A stretch of DNA of 59,865 nt from an uncultured Gemmiger sp. (GTDB taxonomy: Bacteria; Bacillota; Clostridia; Oscillospirales; Ruminococcaceae), in the NCBI GenBank assembly GCA_949295035.1, contig CASFJO010000008.1, forward strand, positions 1 to 59,865, read 5' to 3'. Below, one piece after another: positions 17,721-28,329 of the stretch (position 1 is its first letter; every line of letters starts with the position of its first letter). The notes under the pieces were generated by a model. That model saw only the letters and a list, made by a program, of their open reading frames with translations. It had not been told where the DNA came from and made no database searches. The position numbers were made by a program, and so were the translations under genes.

Positions 17721-18653
17721 ATGGATAACGCAATGCTCCGGGAAGAAAGCGCCCGCCGTCACCGCCGCCGCCGCCGTCAGGCGCTGGGGCTGGTGCTGGC
17801 GGTGCTGATCCTGGTGGGGCTGGGCAGCATCGCCACAAGTGTGGCCGGTCTGGTGGCCAGCCTGTTTGACGATACCGATCTGATGAAGGATTTCGAGAAC
17901 CGGCTGCAGATCATGGTCATGTTTGATCCGCTGCCTTTTGACAGCCTGGAACAGGCCGACCAGATCATGCTGCGCGAGGTGGGCATCTGGGGCGCTTTGT
18001 ACGGCGAGCTGGAGACCAGCGGCAGCCTGGATGCCTACGAGCGCGATCCCGAGACAGACTGCATCATCCTGCCCACCCTGGAGGTGGACGCCACCCTGAC
18101 CAAGCTGGTAGGCCCGAGTTTCAGCGTCACCCACGAGAGCTTTGAGGATGACGGTATGACCTTCACCTACCTGCCGGACAAGCAGGGGTATCTGATCCCC
18201 ATCACCGGCCAGCAGGGCCGCTATACCCCCACCGTGGTCAAACTGACCCGTGGCGGCGGTGAGATGCGGGTGACGGTGGGATATATCCCGGTCAGCACCC
18301 CGGGGGATGAACTGATGGGCACCAACACCGCCACGGAACCGGTCAAGTATATGGACTATATCTTTGCAAAGACCAACTCGGTCTGGTACCTGACGGCCCT
18401 GGAAGAGAGCGACATGCAGCCCGCCAACCCGGCGGCCAGCGATACCGCCGATCAGCCGGATGTGGGCAATTCGGTCATCGCGCCGGAACAGCAGCTGCAG
18501 GGCGCGGCCAACGACGGGGTGGTGTCCAGCGTGCCCACCACAGACCAGTCGGTCCAGACCGATGAGAGCGCTGCGGCGGAAAGCGCGCAAGCGGAGAGCG
18601 CGGACGCACAAGCGGGCGATGCCTCGGCCGAGAGCGGCGAGGATGCCGCGTAA
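17721..18653 (+). CDS. Single-pass membrane protein of unknown function
   Basis: I do not recognise this 310-residue protein. A basic N-terminus (ARRHRRRRRQ) precedes one membrane helix (about 29-52), so most of the protein lies outside the cell. Residues 55-230 form a mixed globular region, and 235-310 are low-complexity Ala, Ser, Glu, Asp and Gln, probably disordered. ATG 17721 follows GAGGAGGAACGAT. The HD phosphohydrolase starts 12 bases after its stop, so the two are probably one transcript. Confidence 0.75.
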   Translation: MDNAMLREESARRHRRRRRQALGLVLAVLILVGLGSIATSVAGLVASLFDDTDLMKDFENRLQIMVMFDPLPFDSLEQADQIMLREVGIWGALYGELETSGSLDAYERDPETDCIILPTLEVDATLTKLVGPSFSVTHESFEDDGMTFTYLPDKQGYLIPITGQQGRYTPTVVKLTRGGGEMRVTVGYIPVSTPGDELMGTNTATEPVKYMDYIFAKTNSVWYLTALEESDMQPANPAASDTADQPDVGNSVIAPEQQLQGAANDGVVSSVPTTDQSVQTDESAAAESAQAESADAQAGDASAESGEDAA

Positions 18654-18665
18654 AGGAGGCCCGCC

Positions 18666-19331
18666 ATGCTGCCAGTGACCTATGAGATGGTGCGCCGCAG
18701 CGAGGAGATCAACACCTACATCCGCCAGGCGGATGCCTCGCTGGTGGCGCTGGGCTTTACCGAGCATTCTTTTGCCCATGTGACCCGCTGCGCCGAGACG
18801 GCCAGCCGCCTGCTGCGGCAGCTGGGCGCGGATGAGCGGGAGGTGGAACTGGCCCGCATCGCCGGCTATATGCACGACATCGGCAATCTGGTCAACCGGG
18901 TGGACCATGCCCAAAGCGGCGCGGTGATGGCTTTCCGCATCCTGGACAAGATGGGCATGCCCCCGGAGGACACCGCTCTGGTGGTCACCGCCATCGGCAA
19001 TCACGACGAGAGCACCGCTTACCCGGTAAACGGGGTGGCGGCGGCGCTGATCCTGGCCGACAAGACCGACGTGCGCCGTAGCCGGGTGCGCAACCGGGAC
19101 ACCATCCGCTTTGATATCCACGACCGGGTCAACTGGGCGGCGGAACATTCCGAACTGGATCTGGACAAGGCCGCCGGTACCGTGACCCTGTCCATCCGGC
19201 TGGATACCCGGGTGTGCTCGGTGATGGATTATTTTGAGATCTTTTTGGCCCGGATGCTGCTCTGCCGCAAGGCTGCCGAGTATTTCGGCCTGACATTCCG
19301 GCTGGAGGTCAACGGCCAGCAGCTGGTTTGA
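18666..19331 (+). CDS. HD-domain phosphohydrolase
   Basis: The 221-residue cytoplasmic protein has the metal-binding HD pattern: HSFAHVTRC, YMHDIGN, GNHDES and ADKTDV. HD proteins hydrolyse phosphoesters such as nucleotides; the substrate here is unknown. The C-terminal quarter contains the DYFEIFLARM segment seen in stand-alone phosphatases of Clostridia. ATG 18666 follows AAAGGAGG. The transposable element begins 37 bases after the stop, in what seems to be this gene's terminator. Confidence 0.85.
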   Translation: MLPVTYEMVRRSEEINTYIRQADASLVALGFTEHSFAHVTRCAETASRLLRQLGADEREVELARIAGYMHDIGNLVNRVDHAQSGAVMAFRILDKMGMPPEDTALVVTAIGNHDESTAYPVNGVAAALILADKTDVRRSRVRNRDTIRFDIHDRVNWAAEHSELDLDKAAGTVTLSIRLDTRVCSVMDYFEIFLARMLLCRKAAEYFGLTFRLEVNGQQLV

Positions 19332-19344
19332 TAAACGCATACGC

Positions 19345-19354
19345 GCCCCCGCCG
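19345..19354 (+). terminator. Left arm of a terminator split by the element
   Basis: GCCCCCGCCG here is the exact reverse complement of CGGCGGGGGC at 23500-23509, which is followed by CTTTTTG. The arms lie either side of the element, so the HD gene probably once had one intact intrinsic terminator. Confidence 0.5.
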
Positions 19355-19368
19355 TTTAGACGGGTGCT

Positions 19369-19382
19369 CGTAAGAAAGTAAT
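19369..19382 (+). repeat. Left inverted end of the element
   Basis: CGTAAGAAAGTAAT, the perfect inverse of 23473-23486. Confidence 0.7.
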
Positions 19383-19433
19383 CCATTCAAAATAACACTT
19401 ACGGCATCTGTCAGACGGGATTGGGTAAATGAA

Positions 19434-19480
19434 ATATGCTGGACATGGTTGATTTTAACCGTGTCCAGCATATTTTTTTG
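19434..19480 (+). terminator. Rho-independent terminator inside the left end
   Basis: ATATGCTGGACA pairs with TGTCCAGCATAT around an inner GGTT/AACC. TTTTTTT follows on the plus strand, so it can stop transcription entering from the HD gene. Confidence 0.8.
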
Positions 19481-19481
19481 C

Positions 19482-20329
19482 CTATTTGCGTTTTCTTTTC
19501 CTTTTCCCGTTTCCATGGGTCATGTTGGTTTTTCCTCGCTGGTTAATAGAAGCTTTCAGATGTTTGGACAGTTTCAAGACCTCTATCAGATTTACAAACT
19601 GCTCCATCGTGATCGCATCATAGTCAATACCAAAGGTTGCGAGGAAAATGCGGGCCTGCTTTTCTGCATTGCTGCCTTTGTAGTTCGTGGCTTCCTGCAA
19701 ACTCTTTTGCACATCCAGCGCCGGAGAATGGCTGTCCGCAGTGGTTGCATCATTTTGATGGGCTTCCCGAATATCCCGAAGGATCAGTTTCATATCGTCA
19801 GAAATAACATGGCACAAATACTCGTCCTCTTGTATTTGTGCAAGTTCCAGTGTCCGCAGATACAGATCATTTTCCGTTTCTCCCTGCTGCATCAGTACCA
19901 TTTGACGAACGGCTTGCAGTACAGCGTTCATATCGCTAATCCGCATATCAGCGATCCGATCTACATAAATCTCCGCATCCAGCATCATTTTCTGAAAATC
20001 ATGGTGACAGAGAATTTCCGACAGCAGCCGGAGGTTGAATTTCCCGGCTTTCAGAACATCAATCGCATCATCACTCAGGTGCAGGGCACTCAGCTCTGTG
20101 TTTGAGTGATTTTTTGTTCTGACACCCCTAACAGATAATCCGTAGTCACATGATAAAACTTTGCCAGTGTGACGATGGCAAAAGGGCTTATGTCCTTATA
20201 ATCATCATTCTCGTATTTGCCGAGCGCAGATTTGGAAAGCCCGGTCTGGTCGGCCAGCTGTTCCAAGGTAAGTCCGTGCTCCACCCGCAAATCCTTCAAT
20301 TTTTCTTGAATAGTTAAGGTCGTATTCAT
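19482..20329 (-). pseudogene. Cro/CI-type HTH regulator with one-base frameshift
   Basis: ATG 20329 follows GGAGG and opens an HTH domain (LADQTGLSKSALGKYEND) running to YLLGVSEQK. The frame then stops at 20090. The next frame continues at once as NHSNTELSALHLSDDAIDVLKAGKFN and runs to 19482 with an all-helical domain and a Lys/Arg tail. Intact relatives on Clostridia elements read straight across, so one A is missing from the run at 20110-20115 (six instead of seven). Either the gene is broken, or slippage on the A run restores it. It probably regulated the element. Confidence 0.75.
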
Positions 20330-20503
20330 GCCAAGCCTCCCCACCGCTCTATTTCTTTTATTATAACACAGCTTGTCCATAAGCGTGGAAATTGCTGCTT
20401 TTTCAGAGCCTTTTCCATCCTTTTGGATATACGGGAATGGTCATGTTTTTTCGCTAAAATGTACTTGTCGCAAGACTCCGTAGCTTGAAAAGTACATGAC
20501 CGT

Positions 20504-20914
20504 CCGAATGGGAAATCCTTTGCCGCCAATTTCGGCGATGTTATTCACTATAAGGATATTACCAAGATAGATCCTTACACCGACACCACCATCCCGGAAT
20601 GTGACATTGTTCTGGGTGGTTTTCCGTGTCAGGACTTCTCTATTATCTGGAAACAGCCCGGTCTGAACGGCACCCGTGGCGGTCTGTTCAGACATTTTGC
20701 AGAATTTGTTGATGCAAAGAAACCGAAAGCGTTTGTTGCTGAGAATGTTAAGGGGCTAATTACGGCCAATAACGGGAGGGCCATTGACACCATTATCAAA
20801 GACTTCGAAAGCATCGCTCCCGGCTATGTGGTAAAGCCCCATCTGTATAACTTTGCGGAATACGGCGTACCACAGTTCAGAGAGCGTGTCCTCTTTGTTG
20901 GTGTCAGAATTGCC
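20504..20914 (+). pseudogene. DNA (cytosine-5) methyltransferase fragment
   Basis: The frame carries motif IV GGFPCQDFS, motif VI AENVKGL and motif VIII FAEYGVPQFRERVLFVG of C5 methyltransferases. Motif I and the start are missing: a TGA lies in frame at about 20486. The target-recognition region and C-terminus are missing too; homology stops at about 20911, where the Z1 fragment begins in another frame. A relic of a restriction-modification or defence locus. Confidence 0.85.
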
Positions 20915-21390
20915 GTGTTGCAAAAAGTCCGCAAGCTGATACTATGTGGCAACATGCAAGAATGTTTGGCTATGACCGTGATCCCTGCCTGCTCCGTGTA
21001 TTCATGCCACCGAAACTGTTCAAGTTGTTCTCTGATATTAACAGAACCAACAACAGTATCATCAAGCAGATTGAAAACTCCAGCAACGGATGTGACATTA
21101 AGATTTTCTATCCTACTGGCCTGAAGCCCACCAGAAAAAATGTGCTGGACAAAAAAGCTGTTGGAATCTATTCAGGTGGAGTCAACTATTTCCCGTTTTA
21201 TCCTGTGAATAAGGATGTTGCATCCATTGATATGTTGCTTCAGTCGTTTGGGGATGACTTGTATACTGTTAGTTTGAAACTAATTAAAAAGGTCATGGAG
21301 CAGCTTGATTCTGAAACAGCAGACGATTGGAATGCAAAAGCCTTTATTGGTTTTGTCAACACGCTGTTGGCTACCGACCCGACAGCTCAA
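20914..21390 (+). pseudogene. Z1-domain endonuclease, C-terminal fragment
   Basis: The frame through 20944 reads ADTMWQHARMFGYDRD and then an RVFMPPKLFKLFSDI segment, the pattern of the Z1 domain that accompanies C5 methyltransferases in defence islands. It continues to about FVNTLLATDPTAQG at 21390, where it runs into an unrelated frame. The larger N-terminal part is absent, so a deletion joined the methyltransferase directly to this tail. The ATG at 20944 has no ribosome site. Confidence 0.7.
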
Positions 21391-21392
21391 GG

Positions 21393-23440
<2,048 letters not shown>

Positions 23441-23472
23441 CCGAAGCCATGCCGTTCCTGCAAAAATACGAT

Positions 23473-23486
23473 ATTACTTTCTTACG
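23473..23486 (-). repeat. Right inverted end of the element
   Basis: ATTACTTTCTTACG, the perfect inverse of 19369-19382. Confidence 0.7.
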
Positions 23487-23487
23487 A

Positions 23488-23516
23488 CCCCCGGCCATTC
23501 GGCGGGGGCCTTTTTG
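23488..23516 (+). terminator. Terminator at the right junction
   Basis: CCCCCG pairs with CGGGGG and TTTTT follows. It probably now terminates the recombinase; its right arm also matches 19345-19354 across the element. Confidence 0.65.
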
Positions 23517-23532
23517 TTCTGCCGGCCGGAAC

Positions 23533-23569
23533 AAAAAAGCAGCGCCCCGCCAAAATGGCGGAGCGCTGC
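23533..23569 (-). terminator. msmX terminator
   Basis: GCAGCGC and GCGCTGC enclose an inner CCGCC/GGCGG stem. On the minus strand TTTTTT follows, directly after the msmX stop. Confidence 0.85.
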
Positions 23570-23593
23570 GGGTCATACGGAATTTGGGAGAAC

Positions 23594-24706
23594 TCAGTTC
23601 AGGATGGTCAACTCGGTCTCCACGTCGAACAGATGTACCTTGTGCGCGTCGAAAGCCACGGTCACGGTGTTGCCGTTGCGGGCCTTGCTGGTGGGGGCCA
23701 CACGGGCGGTCATCTTGTTGCCCTTGTAGTCCAGGTACAGGTAGATCTCGCTGCCCATCAGCTCGCTGACTTCCACGGTGGCGGTCAGCTGGCACTCTTT
23801 GTGCTTCTCGATGAACTCGGGATCGTCCTTGATGTCCTCGGGACGAATGCCCATCTTGACGGCCTTGCCCACGTAAGCGTCCAGCTTGCCGTCGGCGGTC
23901 TTTTCGGCCGGCAGAACGATCTTGTCACCGGACAGATCCAGGTAGTAGGTGCCGCCGTCCTTGTTCAGGGTGGCGTCCAGGAAGTTCATCTGGGGGCTGC
24001 CGATGAAGCCTGCCACGAACATGTTGCAGGGGTAGTCATACAGGTTCTGCGGGGTGTCGACCTGCTGGATCACGCCGTCCTTCATGACCACGATGCGGTC
24101 GCCCATGGTCATGGCCTCGGTCTGGTCGTGGGTCACGTAGATGAAGGTGGTGGCCAGCTTCTGGTGCAGCTTGATGATCTCGGTGCGCATGCTGGTACGC
24201 AGCTTGGCGTCCAGGTTGGACAGAGGCTCGTCCAGCAGGAATACGGCCGGGTTCCGGACCATGGCGCGGCCCAGCGCGACGCGCTGGCGCTGACCGCCGG
24301 ACAGAGCCTTCGGCTTGCGGTCCAGCAGATGCTCGATGTCCAGGATCTTGGCGGCTTCACGCACACGCTTGTCGATCTCGTCCTTCGGGGTCTTGCGCAG
24401 CTCCAGGCCAAAGGCCATGTTCTTGTACACGGTCATGTGGGGGTAGAGCGCGTAGTTCTGGAACACCATCGCGATGTCCCGATCCTTCGGGGGCACGTCG
24501 TTGATCAGACGGTCGCCAATGTACATCTCGCCCTTGCTGATCTCTTCCAGACCGGCGATCATGCGCAGGGTGGTGGATTTGCCGCAGCCGGACGGGCCGA
24601 CGAAGATGATAAATTCCTTGTCCGCGATCTCCAGGTTGAAATCCTTAACGGCGGTCACGTTGCCCGGATAGACCTTGTAGATGCCGCGGCAGCTGATACT
24701 TGCCAT
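23594..24706 (-). CDS. msmX: Sugar ABC transporter ATP-binding protein (MsmX/UgpC)
   Basis: The 370-residue ATPase has Walker [11 protein letters not shown]-loop FQNYALYP, signature LSGGQRQR, Walker [13 protein letters not shown] and switch THDQ, followed by a MalK-type OB-fold regulatory domain. No permease or binding protein is nearby. In Firmicutes such an orphan MsmX powers several sugar importers encoded elsewhere. The ATG at 24706 has AAGGAGG at the right distance. Divergent from an AraC-type gene across a 141-bp region that contains a palindrome. Confidence 0.95.
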   Translation of the reverse strand: MASISCRGIYKVYPGNVTAVKDFNLEIADKEFIIFVGPSGCGKSTTLRMIAGLEEISKGEMYIGDRLINDVPPKDRDIAMVFQNYALYPHMTVYKNMAFGLELRKTPKDEIDKRVREAAKILDIEHLLDRKPKALSGGQRQRVALGRAMVRNPAVFLLDEPLSNLDAKLRTSMRTEIIKLHQKLATTFIYVTHDQTEAMTMGDRIVVMKDGVIQQVDTPQNLYDYPCNMFVAGFIGSPQMNFLDATLNKDGGTYYLDLSGDKIVLPAEKTADGKLDAYVGKAVKMGIRPEDIKDDPEFIEKHKECQLTATVEVSELMGSEIYLYLDYKGNKMTARVAPTSKARNGNTVTVAFDAHKVHLFDVETELTILN

Positions 24707-24750
24707 GGGAGAGCCCTCCTTGAATTTGTTGATTGAATGGAAGTTTGTTG

Positions 24751-24770
24751 ACACGCGCTTGACCGCGTGT
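24751..24770. promoter_or_regulatory. Palindromic operator in the msmX-araC intergenic region
   Basis: ACACGCG and CGCGTGT form a 7-bp inverted repeat with a six-base centre CTTGAC. The repeat covers the -35 box of the rightward promoter, so a bound protein would block that promoter. The AraC regulator next to it is one candidate ligand, inferred from position only. Confidence 0.5.
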
Positions 24771-24787
24771 ACCGTCTTTACTATAAT
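24759..24787 (+). promoter_or_regulatory. Promoter of the AraC-type gene
   Basis: TTGACC (24759-24764), 17 bases, consensus TATAAT (24782-24787). Confidence 0.8.
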
Positions 24788-24847
24788 GATACCAGGGTTT
24801 TTGCAAAAAGAAATAGCATTTTATTGATTGAAAAGGGGCGATTGTTG

Positions 24848-25636
24848 ATGTTTGCCTATGAAACATGGTGCGCGGTCGCCCAGGTGTGGGACGCACAGCT
24901 TGCCGCCCGGTCGGTGCTGGACGGGGCGGGGGTCTGGGCGGGGGTGCTGTCCAGCGGGCGGTGCGCGATGGACGGCCCGGACGGCCCGGTGAGCGCCGAC
25001 GCGGGCAGCCTTTTGATCGGCGCATCGCCGCTGGAGCTGACCCCGGAAGGACCCTGCCATCTGCTGGCGGTACGGCTCACCGGCCGGATGGCGGAAGAGT
25101 TTGCCGCCGGGCTGGAAGGGCCGTTCTGGGCGGGCGGGGCCAGCGCGCCCATGGCTGCCCAGCTGCTGGCTCGGCTGCGGGCGGGGGCGGCGGGGGCCGA
25201 TGCCAGCGGCCTGGCTTTCCGGCTGCTCTGCGAGTTGGCAGGGGCCGATCCGGCCGCCCCGGCGCTGCCGCCGCTGGTGAGCCGGGCGCTGGCCGCCATG
25301 CAGCAGAACTACGCCGGGCTGTACGGGGTAGAGGAGCTCAGCGCCCAGCTGGGGGTGAGCAAGAGCCATCTGATCCGGGTGTTCCGGGCGGCGATGGGCA
25401 CATCGCCCGGCCAGTACCTGACAGGGGTGCGGATCGAGGCGGCCAAACAGCTGCTGGCACGCCGGGAGTATCCGCTGGAGGTGGTGGCCAGTCTGTGCGG
25501 GTTCTCCGGGGCCAACTATCTGTGCCGGGTGTTCCGCAAGGCCACCGGCCTGACCCCCGCCGCCTGGCGGGCGGTGGCGGCTGCCCCCGCCGCGCCGGAA
25601 AATCCGCTGCCGCTGGAGAGGGAATTGTATGTGTGA
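24848..25636 (+). CDS. AraC-family transcriptional regulator
   Basis: The 262-residue protein has a degenerate, Ala/Gly-rich N-terminal sensing half. Its C-terminal pair of helix-turn-helices (about 160-245) includes YGVEELSAQLGVSKSHLIRV and LEVVASLCGFSGANYLCRVF, the AraC signature. The ATG at 24848 is chosen because AAAAGGGGCG lies seven bases before the TTG-TTG-ATG cluster. Divergent from msmX and followed by nagB, so it probably controls sugar or amino-sugar uptake; the effector is unknown. Confidence 0.88.
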   Translation: MFAYETWCAVAQVWDAQLAARSVLDGAGVWAGVLSSGRCAMDGPDGPVSADAGSLLIGASPLELTPEGPCHLLAVRLTGRMAEEFAAGLEGPFWAGGASAPMAAQLLARLRAGAAGADASGLAFRLLCELAGADPAAPALPPLVSRALAAMQQNYAGLYGVEELSAQLGVSKSHLIRVFRAAMGTSPGQYLTGVRIEAAKQLLARREYPLEVVASLCGFSGANYLCRVFRKATGLTPAAWRAVAAAPAAPENPLPLERELYV

Positions 25637-25673
25637 CCGGGCTTTTTGTGCAAATTAAATCCCTCTCCGGCCC

Positions 25674-25702
25674 TGTACAAAACGCCGGGGGAACGGTATC
25701 AT
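25674..25702 (+). promoter_or_regulatory. Probable nagB promoter
   Basis: TGTACA, 17 bases, TATCAT, ending about 60 bases before nagB. The boxes are moderate matches. Confidence 0.45.
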
Positions 25703-25762
25703 AAAAGGTAAGAGAACGGCCCGCCGAAGGCCGGCAAAAATCGCCAAAGGAGCGTGTCAATT

Positions 25763-26503
25763 GTGATTCAGGTAGTTGTGACCGAGAGCTACGACGCCAG
25801 CTGCGCGTACGTGGCCGACAGGATCTGCAAGCTCGTGAACGAGAAGCCCGACTGCAAGCTGGGCCTGGCTACCGGCGGTACTCCGGTGCCCATGTACAAG
25901 AAGCTCATCGAGGCCAACCAGGCTGGCAAGGTGGACTTTTCCGCGGTGCGCACCGTCAACCTGGACGAGTACTGCGGCATTCCCGGTACCCATGATCAGA
26001 GTTACCGCTATTTTATGGACACCAATCTGTTTGACCATATCAACATCGACAAGGCCAACACCTACGTGGCCAAGGGCATGGGCGATCCGGCTGCCAACGC
26101 CGCCGAACTGGAAGCCAAGGTGTATGAGGGCGGCGTGGCCGACCTGCAGCTGCTGGGCATCGGCAACAACGGACACATCGCCTTCAACGAGGCCAGCGAC
26201 ACCCTGCACGCCACCGCCCACATCGAGCATCTGACCGAGAGCACCATCAACGCCAACGCCCGGTTCTTTGCGCGCAAGGAGGACGTGCCCACCACCGCCA
26301 TCACCATGGGCATGGGGGACATTCTGGCAGCCAAATGCGTGGTGCTGATCGCCACCGGCCTGGCCAAGACCGAAGCCATCCGGGGCCTGGTGATGAGCGA
26401 CGAGATCACCACCCGCAACCCCAGCACCATGCTGAAGATGCACCCCAACGCGGTGGTGGTCATCGACAAAGAGTTGGCCGACGCGGTGGGCTACAAGGGC
26501 TGA
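25763..26503 (+). CDS. nagB: Glucosamine-6-phosphate deaminase
   Basis: The 246-residue enzyme converts glucosamine 6-phosphate to fructose 6-phosphate and ammonia, feeding amino sugars into glycolysis. Motifs: ATGGTPVPMY (phosphate site), NLDEYCG (catalytic Asp), GIGNNGHIAFNEA (catalytic His and Glu). Length fits the short, monomeric Bacillus-type NagB. GTG 25763 is ten bases after AAAGGAG; the in-frame GTG at 25754 is too close to it. nagA is not in the window. Confidence 0.94.
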   Translation: MIQVVVTESYDASCAYVADRICKLVNEKPDCKLGLATGGTPVPMYKKLIEANQAGKVDFSAVRTVNLDEYCGIPGTHDQSYRYFMDTNLFDHINIDKANTYVAKGMGDPAANAAELEAKVYEGGVADLQLLGIGNNGHIAFNEASDTLHATAHIEHLTESTINANARFFARKEDVPTTAITMGMGDILAAKCVVLIATGLAKTEAIRGLVMSDEITTRNPSTMLKMHPNAVVVIDKELADAVGYKG

Positions 26504-26515
26504 AAAAATCAGTCC

Positions 26516-26543
26516 TTGACACAGGCGAACAGAGTGCTATGAT
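26516..26543 (+). promoter_or_regulatory. Strong promoter ahead of the PII-like/antiporter genes
   Basis: Consensus TTGACA (26516-26521), 16 bases, TATGAT (26538-26543). Transcription should begin near 26550, at the base of the terminator hairpin described next. Confidence 0.75.
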
Positions 26544-26548
26544 TAAAG

Positions 26549-26599
26549 CCGGCGGGGCCGGGGCAGACAGCCTGCCTTGGCCCCGCCGGTTTGTTTTTT
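26549..26599 (+). terminator. Terminator hairpin at the transcript start
   Basis: CCGGCGGGGCC pairs with GGCCCCGCCGG, and the stem continues inward through two G-U pairs to GGCAG/CTGCC, about 18 bp in all. It is followed by TTTGTTTTTT. It may end nagB transcripts, or act as an attenuator for the promoter at 26516, whose start lies inside the left arm. Confidence 0.8.
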
Positions 26600-26624
26600 C
26601 GCGCCTTACAAAGGAGGATTTTTC

Positions 26625-26960
26625 GTGAAACTTCTGATCATGATCCTCAGCGATCCGGACGTGATGGACCGGGCGCTGGAAAAGCTGGAACGCCGGGGCA
26701 TCCGAGGCGCTACCATCCTGCGCAGCCGCGGCATGGCCATGGAACTGCAGAATTACATGGGCGGGTCATTTCTGGGCAGCCTGCGGGCAAGCCTGGAACC
26801 CGACCGGGAGGAAAACTACACCGTGCTGATGGTGCTGCCGGACGATCGGGTGGCCGAGGCCATGGAACTGATCGACCAGGTGGCCGACCTGGATCGGCCG
26901 GGCAATGGTATCGCTTTCACCGTGCCGGTGGAATTGACCAAGGGCATCGGGAGGCTGTAA
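26625..26960 (+). CDS. PII-like signalling protein
   Basis: The 111-residue protein follows the PII fold: MKLLIMILSDPDVMDRALEK, then RGIRGATILRSRG where GlnB has VRGATV...RG, and a C-terminal beta strand AFTVPVELTKG. The T-loop region is short and lacks the Tyr that is modified in classical GlnB. GTG 26625 has AAGGAGGA upstream. It abuts the antiporter with no gap (TAA then ATG), which suggests that it binds a nucleotide or similar signal and gates that transporter. This pairing is inference from position. Confidence 0.72.
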   Translation: MKLLIMILSDPDVMDRALEKLERRGIRGATILRSRGMAMELQNYMGGSFLGSLRASLEPDREENYTVLMVLPDDRVAEAMELIDQVADLDRPGNGIAFTVPVELTKGIGRL

Positions 26961-28142
26961 ATGGAACTGGATCTTCTGTTTCAATTCGCCATCCTGCTGC
27001 TGGCCGGTCTGGCGGGCGCCCGTCTGATCCGCCTGATCCGTTTGCCGGATGTGACCGGTTATTTGATCCTGGGCCTGCTGATCGGGCCTTCGGTGCTGGG
27101 GATCTTCACCAGCGAGGGCATCGCGGCCCTGACGGTGGTGTCGGACGTGGCACTGGGCTTTATCGCCTTTACGGTAGGCGGCGAGTTCAAGTTTGAGTAT
27201 TTCCGCCGGGTGGGGGCCACCCCCATCGTGATCGCCTTCTTCGAGAGCATCGTGGCGGTGATCCTGGTGGTGCTGGGATTGTGGGCCACCGGCAACAGCC
27301 TGCCCTTCTCGCTGGTGCTGGGGGCTATCGCGGCCGCCACCGCACCCGCCGCCACCGTCATGGTCATCAAGCAGTACCACGCCAAGGGCCCGGTCACCGA
27401 GACCCTGCTGAGCGTGGTGGCTCTGGATGACGCGGTGGCGCTGATCGCCTTCGGCCTGGCGGTGGCTGTGGCCCGCACCCTGCAGAGCGGCGGCCCGATC
27501 AACCTGGTGGAGGCCATCCTTTCGCCCATCTGGGAGGTAGTCCTCAGCGTGGGCGTGGGCATCGTGCTGGGGTTGGTGTTCACCTTCCTGCTGCGGTTCT
27601 TCAAGGACAGCGGCAGCCGCCTGAGCCTGTCCATCGCCTTCGTGCTGGGGGCGGTGGCCCTGGCCAACGAGGTGCTGGGGGTGTCCAGCCTGCTCATGTG
27701 CATGGCGATGGGCGCGGCCTTCTGCAATCTGTCTAAAAATTCCGCCGAGGTGTACCGGCAGGTGGATGCCTTTACACCACCGCTGTTTTTGATGTTTTTT
27801 GTGCTGAGCGGCGCGGACCTGCAGCTGAGCGTGCTGCCCACTATCGGCCTGGTGGGGGTCGTGTATGTGGTGCTGCGGGTGGCGGGCAAGTGGCTGGGCG
27901 CCTGGATGGGCGCCAGGATCATGCGCGCCTCCCCGGCTATCACCAAGTTCCTGGGCCCGGCCCTGATCCCCCAGGCGGGCGTGGCCATCGGCCTGTCCTT
28001 CCTGGCCCAGCAGGTGGTGCCGGAATATGCCTCCACCATCCGGGCCGTGGTTCTCTGCGCCACCCTGATCTATGAACTCGTCGGCCCTGCTGTCAGCAAA
28101 AAGACCCTGCAGGCGGCCGGCGAGATCGCCAGGGACGCGTAA
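26961..28142 (+). CDS. Kef/CPA2-type cation:proton antiporter
   Basis: The 393-residue protein is almost wholly hydrophobic, with about 12 helices. PDVTGYLILGLLIGPSVLG is the family N-terminal signature, and LSVVALDDAVALIAFG carries the paired Asp needed for proton-coupled exchange. It lacks the C-terminal TrkA-N/RCK domain common in KefB/KefC, so regulation may come from the separate PII-like protein encoded upstream. Na+ or K+ is the likely ion. Confidence 0.88.
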   Translation: MELDLLFQFAILLLAGLAGARLIRLIRLPDVTGYLILGLLIGPSVLGIFTSEGIAALTVVSDVALGFIAFTVGGEFKFEYFRRVGATPIVIAFFESIVAVILVVLGLWATGNSLPFSLVLGAIAAATAPAATVMVIKQYHAKGPVTETLLSVVALDDAVALIAFGLAVAVARTLQSGGPINLVEAILSPIWEVVLSVGVGIVLGLVFTFLLRFFKDSGSRLSLSIAFVLGAVALANEVLGVSSLLMCMAMGAAFCNLSKNSAEVYRQVDAFTPPLFLMFFVLSGADLQLSVLPTIGLVGVVYVVLRVAGKWLGAWMGARIMRASPAITKFLGPALIPQAGVAIGLSFLAQQVVPEYASTIRAVVLCATLIYELVGPAVSKKTLQAAGEIARDA

Positions 28143-28183
28143 CCGGCAGCCGATAGGGGGGCGCAGACCCCCATGCCCCCTTC

Positions 28184-28217
28184 TGCGGGCCGAATCCTCG
28201 GCCCGCACTTTGTTTTA
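28184..28217 (+). terminator. Antiporter operon terminator
   Basis: TGCGGGCCGA pairs with TCGGCCCGCA (loop ATCC) and CTTTGTTTTA follows. Confidence 0.8.
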
Positions 28218-28281
28218 TAGCCGGCAGGAGGATAGCCGGCCAGCCGGATGGGGGACGGGTCCCCCGGATCGGAAAAAATGG

Positions 28282-28316
28282 AAAAAGAAACAGGACGCGG
28301 TGCGCACCGCGTCCTG
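28282..28316 (-). terminator. galE terminator
   Basis: A 26-base perfect palindrome (28291-28316) is followed on the minus strand by TTTCTTTTTC. Confidence 0.85.
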
Positions 28317-28329
28317 TTCTGTTTTGTTA

